A DNA stretch of 64,000 nt from Heloderma charlesbogerti. Its lineage: Eukaryota; Chordata; Lepidosauria; Squamata; Helodermatidae. Shown in pieces: positions 29,379-40,000 of this stretch. The position numbers and the translations under genes were made by a program. Every line of letters begins with the position of its first letter. Position 1 is the first letter of the stretch. Under the pieces are notes generated by a model. The model saw nothing but the letters and a program-made list of their open reading frames with translations, had not been told where the DNA came from and made no database searches. Location: positions 124,001-188,000 of the forward strand of contig JANEZZ010000522.1 in assembly GCA_026122225.1 (NCBI GenBank), written 5' to 3'.

Positions 29379-29682
29379 AGAGCCTCATGTGGCGCAGAGT
29401 GGTAGGCGGCTGTATAGCAACCAAAGCTCTCCCCACGACCTGAGTTCGATCCCAGCGGAAGCTGGGTCTCAGGTAGCCGGCTCAGGTTGACTCAGCCCTC
29501 CGTCCTTCCGAGGTTGGCAAAATGAGTACTCAGCTTGCTGGGGGAAAGGTAGTCACGACTGGGGAAGGCAATGGCAAACCACCCCACTATAGTCTGCCAC
29601 AAAAACGCTAGCGCAAGCGGCGTCCCTCTAGGGGTCAGTAATGACCCGGTGCTTGCACAGGAGGAACCTTTCCTCACTTCTT
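29379..29682 (+). mobile_element. Sauria-type tRNA SINE
   Basis: The tRNA-related head has box A TGTGGCGCAGAGTGGTAG and box B GAGTTCGATCCC. The body follows (GTTGACTCAGCCCTCCGTCC, GGCAAAATGAGTACTCAGC, GGCAATGGCAAACCACCCCA) and ends GGTGCTTGCACAGGAGG. This is the squamate-specific Sauria SINE layout. Its 3' end runs directly into the 5' end of a BovB. ATAGTGGGAGG precedes it at 29368-29378. Confidence 0.82.
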
Positions 29683-29741
29683 CATGGATCACTGCCTTGT
29701 TGTGGCGAAGGGGCTTGCGTAACTCAGTGAAGTCATAAGCT

Positions 29742-30665
29742 ATGCCGTGCAGGGCCACCCAAGATGGACAGGTCATGGTGGAGAGTTCTGACAAAATGTG
29801 GTCCACTGGAGAAGGAAATGGCAACCCACTCCAGTATTCTTGCCAAGAAAACCCCATGGAACGTATCACAAGGCTAAAAGATATGACACCGGAAGATGAG
29901 CCCCTCAGGTCAGGAGGTGTCCAATCTACTACTGGGGAAGAGCAGAGGGTATTTCCAAGTAGCGCCAGAAAGAGTGAAGCGGCTGGGCCAAAGCCGAAAG
30001 GACACTCAGCTGTGGATGTGTCTGTTGGTGAAAAGAAAATCCGATGCTGTAAAGAACAATATTGTTTCGGATCCTGGAATGTAAGATCAAAGAATCAAGG
30101 TAAGCTGGAGGTGGTCAAACATGAGATGGCAAGATTGAACATCGACATCTTGGGAAGCAGCGAACTAAAATGGACAGGCATGGGCGAATTTAATTCAGGT
30201 GACCATCATATCTACTACTGTGGGCAAGAATCCCTTAGAAGAAATGGAGTAGCACTCATAGTCAACAAAAGGGCGGGAAAAGCAGTACTGGAGTACAGTC
30301 TTAAAGACAATAGTATGATCTCAGTACGAATCCAAGGCAAACCATTCAACATCACAGTAATTCAAGTCTATGCCCCAACCACTGATGCCGAAGAAGCTGA
30401 GGTTGATCGGTTCTATGAAGACCTACAACACCTTCTAGAACTAACACCAAAAAAAGATGTCCTTTTCATCATAGGGGATTGGAATGCTAAAGTAGGAAGT
30501 CAAGAAATCACTGGGATAACAGGCAGGCATGGCCTTGGTGTACAAAATGAAGCAGGACAAAAGCTAATCAAGTTTTGCCAAGAGAACACGCTGATCATAG
30601 CAAACACTCTTTTCCAACAGCACAAGAGGCGACTCTACACATGGACATCACCAGATGGTCAATAA
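29742..30665 (+). pseudogene. BovB leader plus APE-type endonuclease (307 aa)
   Basis: Residues about 95-300 are an APE-like endonuclease: [33 protein letters not shown] (catalytic Glu), QVYAPTTDAEE and [17 protein letters not shown] (catalytic Asp/Asn). The frame stops where TAC has become TAA, before the RNQIDYVLC motif. Confidence 0.85.
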
Positions 30666-31043
30666 CGAAATCAGATTGATTATGTCCTTTGCAGCCAAAG
30701 ATAGAGAAGCTCTATACAGTCAGTAAAAACAAGACCTGGAGCTGACTGTGGCTCAGATCATCAGCTTCTTGTTGCAAAATTTCAGCTTAAATTGAAGAAC
30801 GTAGGGAAAACCACTAAACCATTCAGGTATGACCTAAATCATATCCCTTATGAATTTACAGTGGAGGTGAGGAATAGATTTCAGGGATTAGACCTGAAAG
30901 ACAGAGTGCCTGAGGAACTATAGACGGAGGTCCGTAACATTGTTGAGGAGGCACCAACTCAATCCATCCCAAAGAAAAAGAAATGCAAGAAAGCCAAGTG
31001 GCTGTCTGATGAGGCTTTACAAGTAGCTGAGGAAAGAAGGGAA

Positions 31044-31871
31044 GTGAAAAGCAAGGGAGAAAGGGGAAGATATATCCAACTGAATGCAGAGTTCCAGAGA
31101 ATAGCAAGGAGAGACAAGAAGGCCTTCTTAAATGAACAATGCAAAGAAATCGAGGAAAACAACAGAATGGGAAAGACTAGAGATCTCTTCAAGAAAATCG
31201 GAGATCTCAAGGGAACGTTTTGTGCAAAGACGGGCATGATAAAGGACAAAGAAGGCAGGGACCTAACAGAAGCAGATGAGATTAAGAAGAGGTGGAAAGA
31301 ATACACAGAAGAACTATACAGGAAAGATCTCAATGTCCCTGATAGCCGTGATAGTGCGGTCACTGAACTTGAGCCAGACATCCTCGAGAGTGAAGTCAAG
31401 TGGGCCTTAGGAAGCATTAGTAACAACAAAGCTAGAGGAGATGACAGTATTCCAGCTGAGCTATTTAAAATCCTAAAAGATGATGCTGTTAAAGTGCTGC
31501 ACTCAATATGCCAACAAATGTGGAACACTCAACAGTGGCCGCAAGACTGGAAAAGGTCAGTTTACATTCCAATTCCAAAGAAGGGCAATGCCAAAGAGTG
31601 TTCAAACTACTGCACAATTGCGCTCATTTCACATGCCAGCAAGGTGATGCTCAAAATCCTACAAGCTAGGCTTCAGCAGTATGCGAACCGAGAACTACCA
31701 GAAGTACAAGCTGGGTTTCGAAGAGGCAGAGGAACTAGAGATCAAATCGCCAACATTTGCTGGATCATGGAGAAAGCAAGAGAATTCCAGAAAAACGTCT
31801 ATTTCTGCTTCATTGACTATGTGAAAGCCTTTGATTATGTGGATCACAAAAAACTGTGGCAAATTACTTAA
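31044..31871 (+). pseudogene. BovB reverse transcriptase, first part
   Basis: Contains the linker and RT fingers up to motif A (FCFIDYVKAFDYVDHKKLW). The usual [12 protein letters not shown] has two substitutions here. A one-base insertion near 31865 ends the frame. Confidence 0.82.
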
Positions 31872-32004
31872 AGATATGGGAGTACCAGACCACATTATCT
31901 GTCTCCTGAGAAACCTGTACGAGGGTCAAGAAGCAACAGTAAGAACCAGACATGGAACAACCGATTGGTTCAAAATTGAGAAAGGAGTATGACAAGGCTG
32001 CATA

Positions 32005-32937
32005 TTGTCGCCCTGCTTATTTAACTTATATGCAGAGTACATCATGAGAAATGCCGGATTGGATGAATCACAGGTTGGAATTAAGATTGCCAGGAGAATT
32101 ATCAACAACCTCCGATATGCAGACGATACCACCCTAATGGCAGAAAGCGAAGAGGATCTAAAGAGCCTCTTGCTGAGGGTGAAAGAGGAGAGTGCAAAAG
32201 CTGGTTTGAAACTCAACATTAAAAAAACGAAGATCATAGCATCTGGCCCCATCACTTCCTGGCATATTGAAGGGGAAGAAATGGAAGCTGTGACAGATTT
32301 TACTTTCTTGGGCTCCAAGATCACCGCAGACGGTGACTGTAGCCATGAAATTAAAAGACGCTTGCTCCTTGGGAGGAAAGCTATGGCAAACCTAGACAGC
32401 ATAGTAAGAAGCAGAGACATCACCTTGCTGACAAAGGTCCATCTAATCAAAGCTATGGTTTTCCCAGTAGTAATGTATGGCTGTGAGAGCTGGACTATAA
32501 GGAAGGCTGAGCGCCGAAGAATCAATGCTTTTGAACTGTGGTGCTGGAGAAGACTCTTAGGAGTCCCCTGGACTGCAAGGAGGTCAAATCAGTCAATCCT
32601 AAAGGAAATCAACCCTGACTGCTCATTGGAAGGACCGATACTGAAGCTGAAGCTCAAATATTTTGGCCACCTAATGCCAAGAGAAAACTCCCTGGAAAAG
32701 ACCCTGATGCTGGGAAAGACTGAAGGCAAAAGGAGAAGGGGACGGCAGAGGATGAGATGGCTAGATAGGATCACCGATGCAATGAATATGAACTTGAGCA
32801 CGCTCCGGGAGAGAGTGCAGGACAGGAAGGCCTGGCGTGCTATGGTTGAAGAGTCGGACACAACTGAACAACTGAACAACAACAAAATAGTGGGAGGGAA
32901 AGCGCTCCAAATCCATCCCTGCATGCTGTGGTCCTGA
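32005..32937 (+). pseudogene. BovB reverse transcriptase, second part
   Basis: Continues with [19 protein letters not shown], the catalytic YADD box ([16 protein letters not shown]), and the C-terminal block ([39 protein letters not shown]). It reads through into flanking DNA. Confidence 0.82.
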
Positions 32938-33404
32938 TGCTGCTCACCACTGTCCCACAGTTTTGTTCTTATTTAATACATTTCTAATCTTCCCCCAAAC
33001 TAATGTACTCTTAGCCTCCAGGCACTCGCAATTTTTCCTTAGTATTCCACCCCAAATCCTCTTCCACAATGGGGTGGGAGACAAATATACTGAAATACCA
33101 TATCTTACAGAAGGCACCTCATGAAAAGCCTTGGACTATGCATGTCTCCCCCCGCCCTGTTTTATATTCTCCCACTCTGGCAACTGGCCCAAATAAGGGA
33201 ATGATGGACAGGCCAGTCAACTGCCTGCTAATTGGCAGCTCTGAACCCAAAAGTCTCTGTTTCTGTGGAGCCTTTGGCTTAACGCCTTAATCCTTGCCCA
33301 AAACTGCAACTATACTTCAGAAAATGCTTACATTTTGCTCACATTCCTACTAAAAATTAGTAGGAATGGGGCTTAAAGTGAAGCTTAAACCTGAGTACTT
33401 CTGC

Positions 33405-33406
<2 letters not shown>

Positions 33407-33442
<36 letters not shown>
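33407..33442 (+). repeat. (GT)n microsatellite
   Basis: Pure GT run. The remainder of 32898-33690 is unannotated. Confidence 0.92.
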
Positions 33443-33447
<5 letters not shown>

Positions 33448-33695
33448 TAATTTATGCAACCTTCTTGTAAAGTTTATTCTTCTTGGAGTCAATACAGAGA
33501 ACCAGCTTAACACGGTAGGATTTTGCTTAGGCTGTATTAATGCAAATTGCAAATGTGGTAGGATTTTCTTTTCTGCCATACATTCCAGAGTGCAATAATA
33601 AAGATCAGGTGCCATACCAAGTGGTTAGGTTTGCCCACATTTCTGTCATGGTTGGATGGTCAGCTATTCGCAGGCGATATTCAGGACGGCTTAGA

Positions 33696-33830
33696 GCAGG
33701 GGTGAACAACTTGTGGTCCTCCAGATGTTGTTGGACTACAACTCCCAGTAGCCCTAGTCAGCATAGTCAATGGTGAGGGATGATGGGAGTTGCAACTTAA
33801 CACCATCTGAACTGCCACAAGATGCCCACC
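33696..33830. mobile_element. hAT-type hairpin MITE
   Basis: GCAGGGGTGAACAACTTGTG and CACAAGATGCCCACCC are imperfect inverted ends. The left arm has GGACTACAACTCCCAGTAGC and the right arm has GGATGATGGGAGTTGCAAC. It is followed at 33838-33905 by a retroposon tail-like piece (CTATAGTGCCCAATAGCCAAAGC). 33906-34570 holds nothing recognised. Confidence 0.62.
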
Positions 33831-34576
33831 CGGATCCTTTATTTACTTGCTGTATTTCTATAGTGCCCAATAGCCAAAGCTCTCTGCGTGATTCACAATT
33901 GATGGACTGCACATAGTGGGTAAGACTCTGCTGAGTTATAATCTCATGGCAAGAGTTAGCTTTCCTCATTTTTCTTCAGGTTTTCCATTTTTAAATTCAG
34001 ATTTCTGTTCCAACTGTTTATTTATTTTGAAAGATTTGCATGTTTACAATTCTTGTGAAGGTTTTTTAAAATGCTAATTTAAGTTTTTGTGTATTTGAGG
34101 ACTGAGAAACCACAGTCATATCACTGATGTTGTGGGTTGTGTGATAAGAGGGCTGGGTGGGTGTGTAGATATGCACATATGTAAATATATATTGTTGATC
34201 TTAAGGTGTAAAGTGAATGCTATGTTAAAGCATATGAAACGTGGGGAAAATCCAGTTATACACAATACATGGCTTTGCACACTAAAAAGCTGTTCTTTTC
34301 AAATAGCCAGATTTTTTTTTTTCCAAGAGAAAGACTCCAGACAGAAGGGAAATTTTTTTTATCAAACTCTTCGAAGTAGCACTGTTATCGGTATGAATAA
34401 ACTTTTGATAAAAGGATGAGGACAGAGTAGCCATCTACTTTGGTAAACAAGGATCCAGGAAGTAATGACCAAACACTGCAGCAATGCATGGGATAAGAAT
34501 AAATGCCTTCACTCCATAGCAACAGCACTAGTCCGTTTCTAAAGGTGCAGCAACAGCAAACAGAATAGTTCATTTA

Positions 34577-34693
34577 GGGCGCAATCCTATGCATGTTTAA
34601 ACAGACAAAAGTCCTACACTTCCCACACACCCCTGCCAGAATGCTGGGAACTGTGGGGCTTTTTTCTGTCTAAACACGCATAGAATTGCACCT
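34577..34693. mobile_element. Harbinger-like foldback MITE
   Basis: The ends are GGGCGCAATCCTATGCATG and CGCATAGAATTGCACC, and TTA flanks both sides. The arms include CCTACACTTCCCACACACC and GAATGCTGGGAACTGTGGGG (diverged). Confidence 0.6.
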
Positions 34694-34697
34694 TTAC

Positions 34698-34806
34698 GGC
34701 TCAATCCTACCGATGTTTAGACAGAAAAAAGTCCTTCGACCCCCAGCATTCCCCAGCCAGAGTTGTAGGGCTTTTCTTCTGTCCGAACATGCAAAGGATT
34801 CCACCC
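34698..34806. mobile_element. Harbinger-like foldback MITE (adjacent copy)
   Basis: GGCTCAATCCTACCGATG and GCAAAGGATTCCACCC are its ends; it lies immediately after the previous copy and just upstream of the CpG island. The core CCCCAGCATTCCCCAGCCAG is family-typical. Confidence 0.6.
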
Positions 34807-34899
34807 TTGTTCGGTATATTTACATCCTGCCTTCCTTTCAAGTGGATCAAGGTGACGTGGTTCTGGCCCCTCCATTTTTGCCTCCTAACAACCCTGTGA

Positions 34900-35560
34900 A
34901 GGAGGCTAGGCCGGCCCAAGGTCACCAAGCCAGCTTCAAGGCTGAGCGCCGGCGTCTGAGCCTGACTCTCCCCGATCCTCGTCCAACTCTCGACCTAAGC
35001 ACCGCTGCAGCGGGCGCATTAAGGAGCAGCGAGCCAGCTGTCCTCCTCCCGCATCCTACGGGCCAACCGGCTGCTCGCATTCGCCGTCGGGCTGCGAGGC
35101 TTTGAAGGGTTAAGCCAAGCGAGTGAATCCGGAGCGAGCGCTCGAGAGGCGACACCGCCGCGCCTCCGCCGCGCCGCTTTCTCTCCCGCAGCCGACGCCG
35201 CCTTTGGTTTCCTCTCGAGAACCGGCCTGAGAAGCCTAGAGAGGCCGCTTTCCGTCCGCCCCCTTCCGTGGGGGCGGGCGCCTCTGCGTTCCCTGCGCAG
35301 GAACCGTGGAGCTCAAGGCGCGGTTACGCGCGTACCAGGGCGCAAAATGTCCGGCAGGTAAGCGAGGCAGGGGCTTGGAGAGAGGCGCAGCCTCCGCGCG
35401 CAATGGGGAGAGCACAGACGGGGAGGCGCGGAGGCTGGTGGGCGGCTGGCTGGCTGGCTGGCTAAGAGGAAGCGGGAGCGACCCGCGCTTCCATTTCGCC
35501 CCCGAAGGACCCGGTCAGCGCAGAACGAATCCCGCTGCGGTTCTTCCGTAGCCCACACCG
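34900..35560. promoter_or_regulatory. CpG island, likely promoter of the zinc-finger gene
   Basis: This GC-rich stretch is dense in CpG (for example GGCGCGGTTACGCGCGTAC and GCGCCGCTTTCTCTCCCGC) inside otherwise CpG-poor sequence. Such islands mark vertebrate promoters. It lies 1.1 kb upstream of the SCAN exon and contains a strong splice donor. It may also fire leftward towards the minus-strand RGS-like gene, which is inference only. Confidence 0.7.
35270..35357 (+). other. Putative 5' UTR exon of the zinc-finger gene
   Basis: Within the CpG island the sequence CCGGCAG|GTAAGC is a near-consensus splice donor, so a noncoding first exon probably ends at 35357. This fits the usual layout of SCAN/KRAB zinc-finger genes, where exon 1 is untranslated and exon 2 carries SCAN. 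The transcription start is not visible, so the 5' boundary given is approximate. Confidence 0.5.
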
Positions 35561-35742
35561 GGGAGCGTCTCCGGATTAAGCCACGAGGTCCCGACACCTT
35601 CTCCCTGAGAACTCTCCTCAAAATCGCGCCCTTTGGATCTGGATGCCCTAGGACCCGTTTCAAACGGATTTACGCTTCTGTGGTGCAGTATTGGATTGCA
35701 GGGGGAGCGATCTGCCCCCCATCTTCTGTGTGGGTCCTCAGG

Positions 35743-35850
35743 ACACAATCCTATGCGGAAGCCCTATAAATCCCAGCATTACCTAGCCAGCCACACTGGG
35801 AGTTGTAGGACGGAGTTTGTAAGAATTTTTTCTGTCTAAGCAATCATAGG
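35743..35850. mobile_element. Harbinger-like foldback MITE
   Basis: GACACAATCCTATGCGGAAG at the left, then AAATCCCAGCATTACC and GGGAGTTGTAGGACGGAG, and CTGTCTAAGCAATCATAGGAC at the right. It lies in the putative first intron of the zinc-finger gene. A half copy follows at 36117-36175. Confidence 0.55.
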
Positions 35851-36587
35851 ACACCGTGATTTGGCCCACCTTCAAGGCACCCACGGGAGGTGGGGGGTAG
35901 GGATGGAGCAGAAGAGGGGAAGGGAGAATCCCTCAGGTGCCCCACACTGAGGAGGGTTGGGGGCTGCTGCAGAAGGGGGGCACGTAGGCCTAGGTCCAGA
36001 ATGGGATCATGACCGCAGTTTTGCCATTCTTTAAAGATCTGTTCTGGAATTAAAGGGTTGGCAAGAGGGACGGTTCAAGAACAAGATAACCTTTCCCTGT
36101 GGTACAGAGACTGGCTTGGGAATGCAGGGAGTTGTAGGACCGTTTTCTGTCTAAACATGCATGGGGTTGCGCCTTTAGTTTGTAAACCCCAGGTAAACAA
36201 CCATCCCTTTAGTCTGTAGTTCGTTCTTTTGGTATTTTCCTGCGTTTCTGGCAGAGAGAAGACCCAGTTGCTAGCTGAAAACATCCACTTTCTCATGTAG
36301 AATATTTTCTTCTGAGTTTAAGGGTGCTTCCAGTCAGAGGGTTCCTAGCACTACCAATTAATAGCCATAGTAGAGCTATTCCATCTTTTTTTGCTCACCA
36401 GATTTTCCATGGAAAGAGAACATGGGAGGGTTATGAGTGAAAGATGACATCTGGATCCCCTGCAAATTTCTGTGAATGAGGCAGGGCAATAATGCAACAA
36501 AAGCCTCATCTGGAAGCACTGTAATAGTTTGAGAAAATGGTAGTTCACCCACAGAGCAACATCACTTATTAATTCCACTAATTTCAG

Positions 36588-37073
36588 CAGCCCTTAACAA
36601 GAGAGAAATTGGCAGAAGAGCAAGAACGTCCTTATTGGAGGGGTCCTTTGCGCATGAAGATGGGCAAGCAAGACTTAGCAGACCCAGAAGCAGGAAAAGG
36701 CCCTGATGCTACTGAGGCTGGGAGCAGTATCAGATTCTGGGAAAGAACAGTGCAGAAGATCCTTGGTGGGGGGGACACCATCAGCTCCAATGTACAGCGT
36801 GATGCCTTTAGGCAGTTTAGCTACCAGGAAACCGAGAGTCCGCGAGAGGTTTGCAATCAACTCCGCCATCTTTGCTGTCAGTGGCTGAAGCCAGAGCAAA
36901 ACACGAAGTATCAGATCCTGGACCTGGTAATCCTGGAGCAGTTCCTGACTGTCCTGCCACTGGATATTGAGAGCTGGGTCAGAGAATGTGGACCAGAGAC
37001 CAGTTCCCAGGCGGTGGCCTTGGCAGAAGGCTTCCTGCTGAGTCAGGCAGAGAACAAGACACAGGCAGAACAG
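36588..37073 (+). CDS. Zinc-finger gene exon 2: start codon and SCAN domain
   Basis: The acceptor is CTAATTTCAG and the donor CAG|GTGAGA. Coding begins at 36654 and gives 140 codons ending in phase 0. The SCAN signature is clear: [19 protein letters not shown], then [20 protein letters not shown], then [19 protein letters not shown] and [10 protein letters not shown]. The exon end directly after SCAN is standard for the family. Confidence 0.88.
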
Positions 37074-40000
37074 GTGAGAGCATTCATCCTGGTAGTTCCA
37101 GGAGGCCAAGATGGAGAACAAGGATATCCTAAGCATCCTCACCTTTTTCTGGGAATCATCCAAGGTGGGGATGTTCCAACTTCCCCTCTCATACCTTTGA
37201 CTCTACCATTCCTTTTCTAAAGCTTTCCCCCATTTTCTAAAATGTCTGTTTCAGGCACAGGGCCTGTTAGCAGAAGTGGATTTCCCTGAAACTGACAAGG
37301 CTCCACTGGACATCAAGCAGAGGCCACTGTGCAAAGAAATCTCCAAGGAGAGTGACACTGGTACCAGCTTTCTGGGTAAGGATTAAGGGGGATATTTCAA
37401 TTCGGATCTTCCTATTCTGAGTATACCTCAAGTCTGTAGGCTCATTTTATGTTGCCCCAAGTCTGTGAATGGAATACACAAAAGCCCCATTCAGACATTT
37501 GCCTTCCTCACATTCTAAGTTGCACATGTGGAAGCAAAGTTGTGTTTACTGCTTACATGGTGCAGATGTTAGAGTGGATGCCCTTGACTTACAGTTTGCA
37601 CCCATTTTGGATCATGAATGAATTTGGTAGTGCCTTAAATCTTCTCTTAAACCAGCTTCAGCTATTTTTCGTTGGGGAAGAGGCTCCTCCTGAGAAGGAT
37701 CAAATTAGGCACAGCATGTGTCGCACACCAACTTGCCTTTACTTAACTGATTTTCTTAAATGGAGACTTCAAAAACCAGTATCTTTATGAAGTCACAAAA
37801 GATTTTCACAAAAATAGGAAGGGTGCATTTTCTTCAAATGTTTGCATACATTTACAGGGGCAAGGCAGAAAAACGGAAGGTATGTTATAGGTGGGCAAAA
37901 AATGGTTGCAAACAGAAGAAATTTGCAGCACAAGGGAAGTGCTTTAAACCACTGTGTCTTGGCCATTTCTCAACACATCTGAAATTTGGCCAGCTTCTGG
38001 CACTCAACATGTAGATGCTCTATGCCAAATTTTAGACAGTTTGGTATAACAGATAAAGCATCTTCCCACCGTCTTTGTCTCCCTTACAGGCAGTGGAATG
38101 ACACTAGCAATACATTCCAAGTCACCTGCCCCTTGTAGTGGAGTGGGAACAGCTTCTGGGCAGCCTGATCAGGTAAGTGAAGAGATGGGCATGGGATAGA
38201 GCCTGGCACATCTCCCTGGATATAAAAGAATTGATTTCTTTCTCTTTGCTTATGTTAAAATGCCAAGCTGAAGAACCGTTGCATTATCTGTAAGGAGCAA
38301 ATGTTTTCATGTTGTTTCAGGGTCTTCTGTCATTTGAGCAGGTGGCCGTGTATTTCACTGAGGAGGAATGGGCTCTGTTACGTCCAGACCAGAGAGCCCT
38401 GCACAGGGGAGTCATGGTGGAGAATTTTCAGAATGTGGCCTCTCTGGGTAAGGTTCCCTTCCTCCCTGTGCCCCACAGCCCCTCTTGGTTGATAAAATCA
38501 AACTCTACAAGGGCAGCTTTAACACTGCTTGAATGCTGGGTACATTTCAGCACCCCAGGTCCTCCTTGTCCAGCTGGGCAGGACGGTGGACCTCTTCAGA
38601 GGGAGGCAGAGGCACGATTGGTGGCCCTTTGCCAAAGCCGCATCAGATGACATCAGGGTTGGATGTCGGAGGCTGCCTCCTAACTTGCATTCAGGGGAAA
38701 CGAGGTGCTCTGGGAGGGTGCTTCCACCTGGACTGGGCTTCATTTCCTGGTGCTGGTTCACAGCTAGGGGTGAAACTACACATGATATAAGAGTCCAGTG
38801 ATCAGAACTCCCTGCATGTTTTATTTCACAAAAAGCAACCAGGGGATGGCATGTGTGTGCGTGTGTGTATGATTTGGATCAGGGCAGCAGGGGAGGGGAG
38901 TCTAACTCTTTGCTTCAGTGCTGATTCCCCAGCTTAAATTGCCTTCCACCACCACCACCACCCCGCCACTATTAGCTAACCGGTTAAGCCCATATGCTTC
39001 CCCATGAGCAGCGAGTAGCAGCCTGGGGGATTTGGACTGGGGCTGCAGCAGAAGGCAGTGTGTTAGCACCCTCCTACTGCTATACTGCAGCCATAATCCA
39101 AATTGCAGGGAGGGAGGAATGAGTGCTTTTTGTAGATTAAGAATACATCCGGAGTCCCAGTCATAGAACCCATGGGGCCCAGAACATAGTTTGAGGGCAC
39201 ATGATGCAACCACCTTGCTGAAGTTAAGCAGGTCTAAGTCTGGGAGCTCTGTGTCTGGGAATCCCACATACACCACCTTGAGTTCCAATATGGAAGAAAG
39301 GCAGAATGTAAATACACGAAATAAACTCCTATATCACGTGTAGTTTGAGCCTAAGAAATAGGCTACCGGCTTCTTCTGTGTGACTGGTTTTGGGGCGCCA
39401 CTTCAAGCCAAGCTCAGAAAAATACGGCCTTCAGTGCCACAAAGAGGCTTCCTGGTCCAGGCGGTAGTACCCCAACACACATTCACTAATTGTATGCTCA
39501 TGTGTAGGACTTATAATATCTTGTCATCTCTTGTCCAGGCTTTGAGGACAGGGGAGGGGTCACCAAGATAGCTGGTTTAGAATGTCTCTGAATATTTCTG
39601 CAATTGGAAATTGCTGCTCTGTCTTTAAAAACATAAGCCATGCTGGATCAGACCAAAGGAAACCACAAGCAGGACATGAGTGCAACAGCACCTTCTGGCC
39701 CATGTTCCCCAGCAACTGGTGTACATAGGCTTACTGCCTCTGATCCTGGAGGTAGCATATAGCCATCAGGACTAGTAGCCATTGACAGCCTTATTCTCCA
39801 TGAATTCATTCAATCCCCTCTTAAAATTGTCCGAGCTGGTGGCCATTGCTACATCTTGTGATACTCAGTTCCATAGTTTAACTATGCGTTGTGTGAAGAT
39901 GTAATTCCTTCTGTGTCCATTCAGCTTTACTGGATTATTCTGGGTTCTAGTATTCTGAGTATTATTTTCTTCATGCTATGCATAATTTTATACACCTCTA

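Larger units (their letters stand above)
29683..32886 (+). mobile_element. BovB/RTE LINE, full length, inactive
   Basis: This 3.2 kb element runs from the BovB 5' end (TTCTTCATGGATCACTGCC) to its 3' tail (CTGAACAACTGAACAACAAC). ATAGTGGGAGG follows at 32887-32897, the same 11 bp that precede the adjoining SINE. It carries nonsense changes (TAC to TAA near 30664, TGG to TAG near 30702 and 30921, CGA to TGA near 31990) and a one-base insertion near 31865. Confidence 0.9.

Noticed and set aside
29379..29460. Functional tRNA gene
   Set aside because: Box A and B are present, but the stems do not fold properly and the SINE body follows directly.
34922..35155. Arg-rich open frames in the CpG island
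   Set aside because: High GC removes stop codons by composition; no conserved motif is visible.
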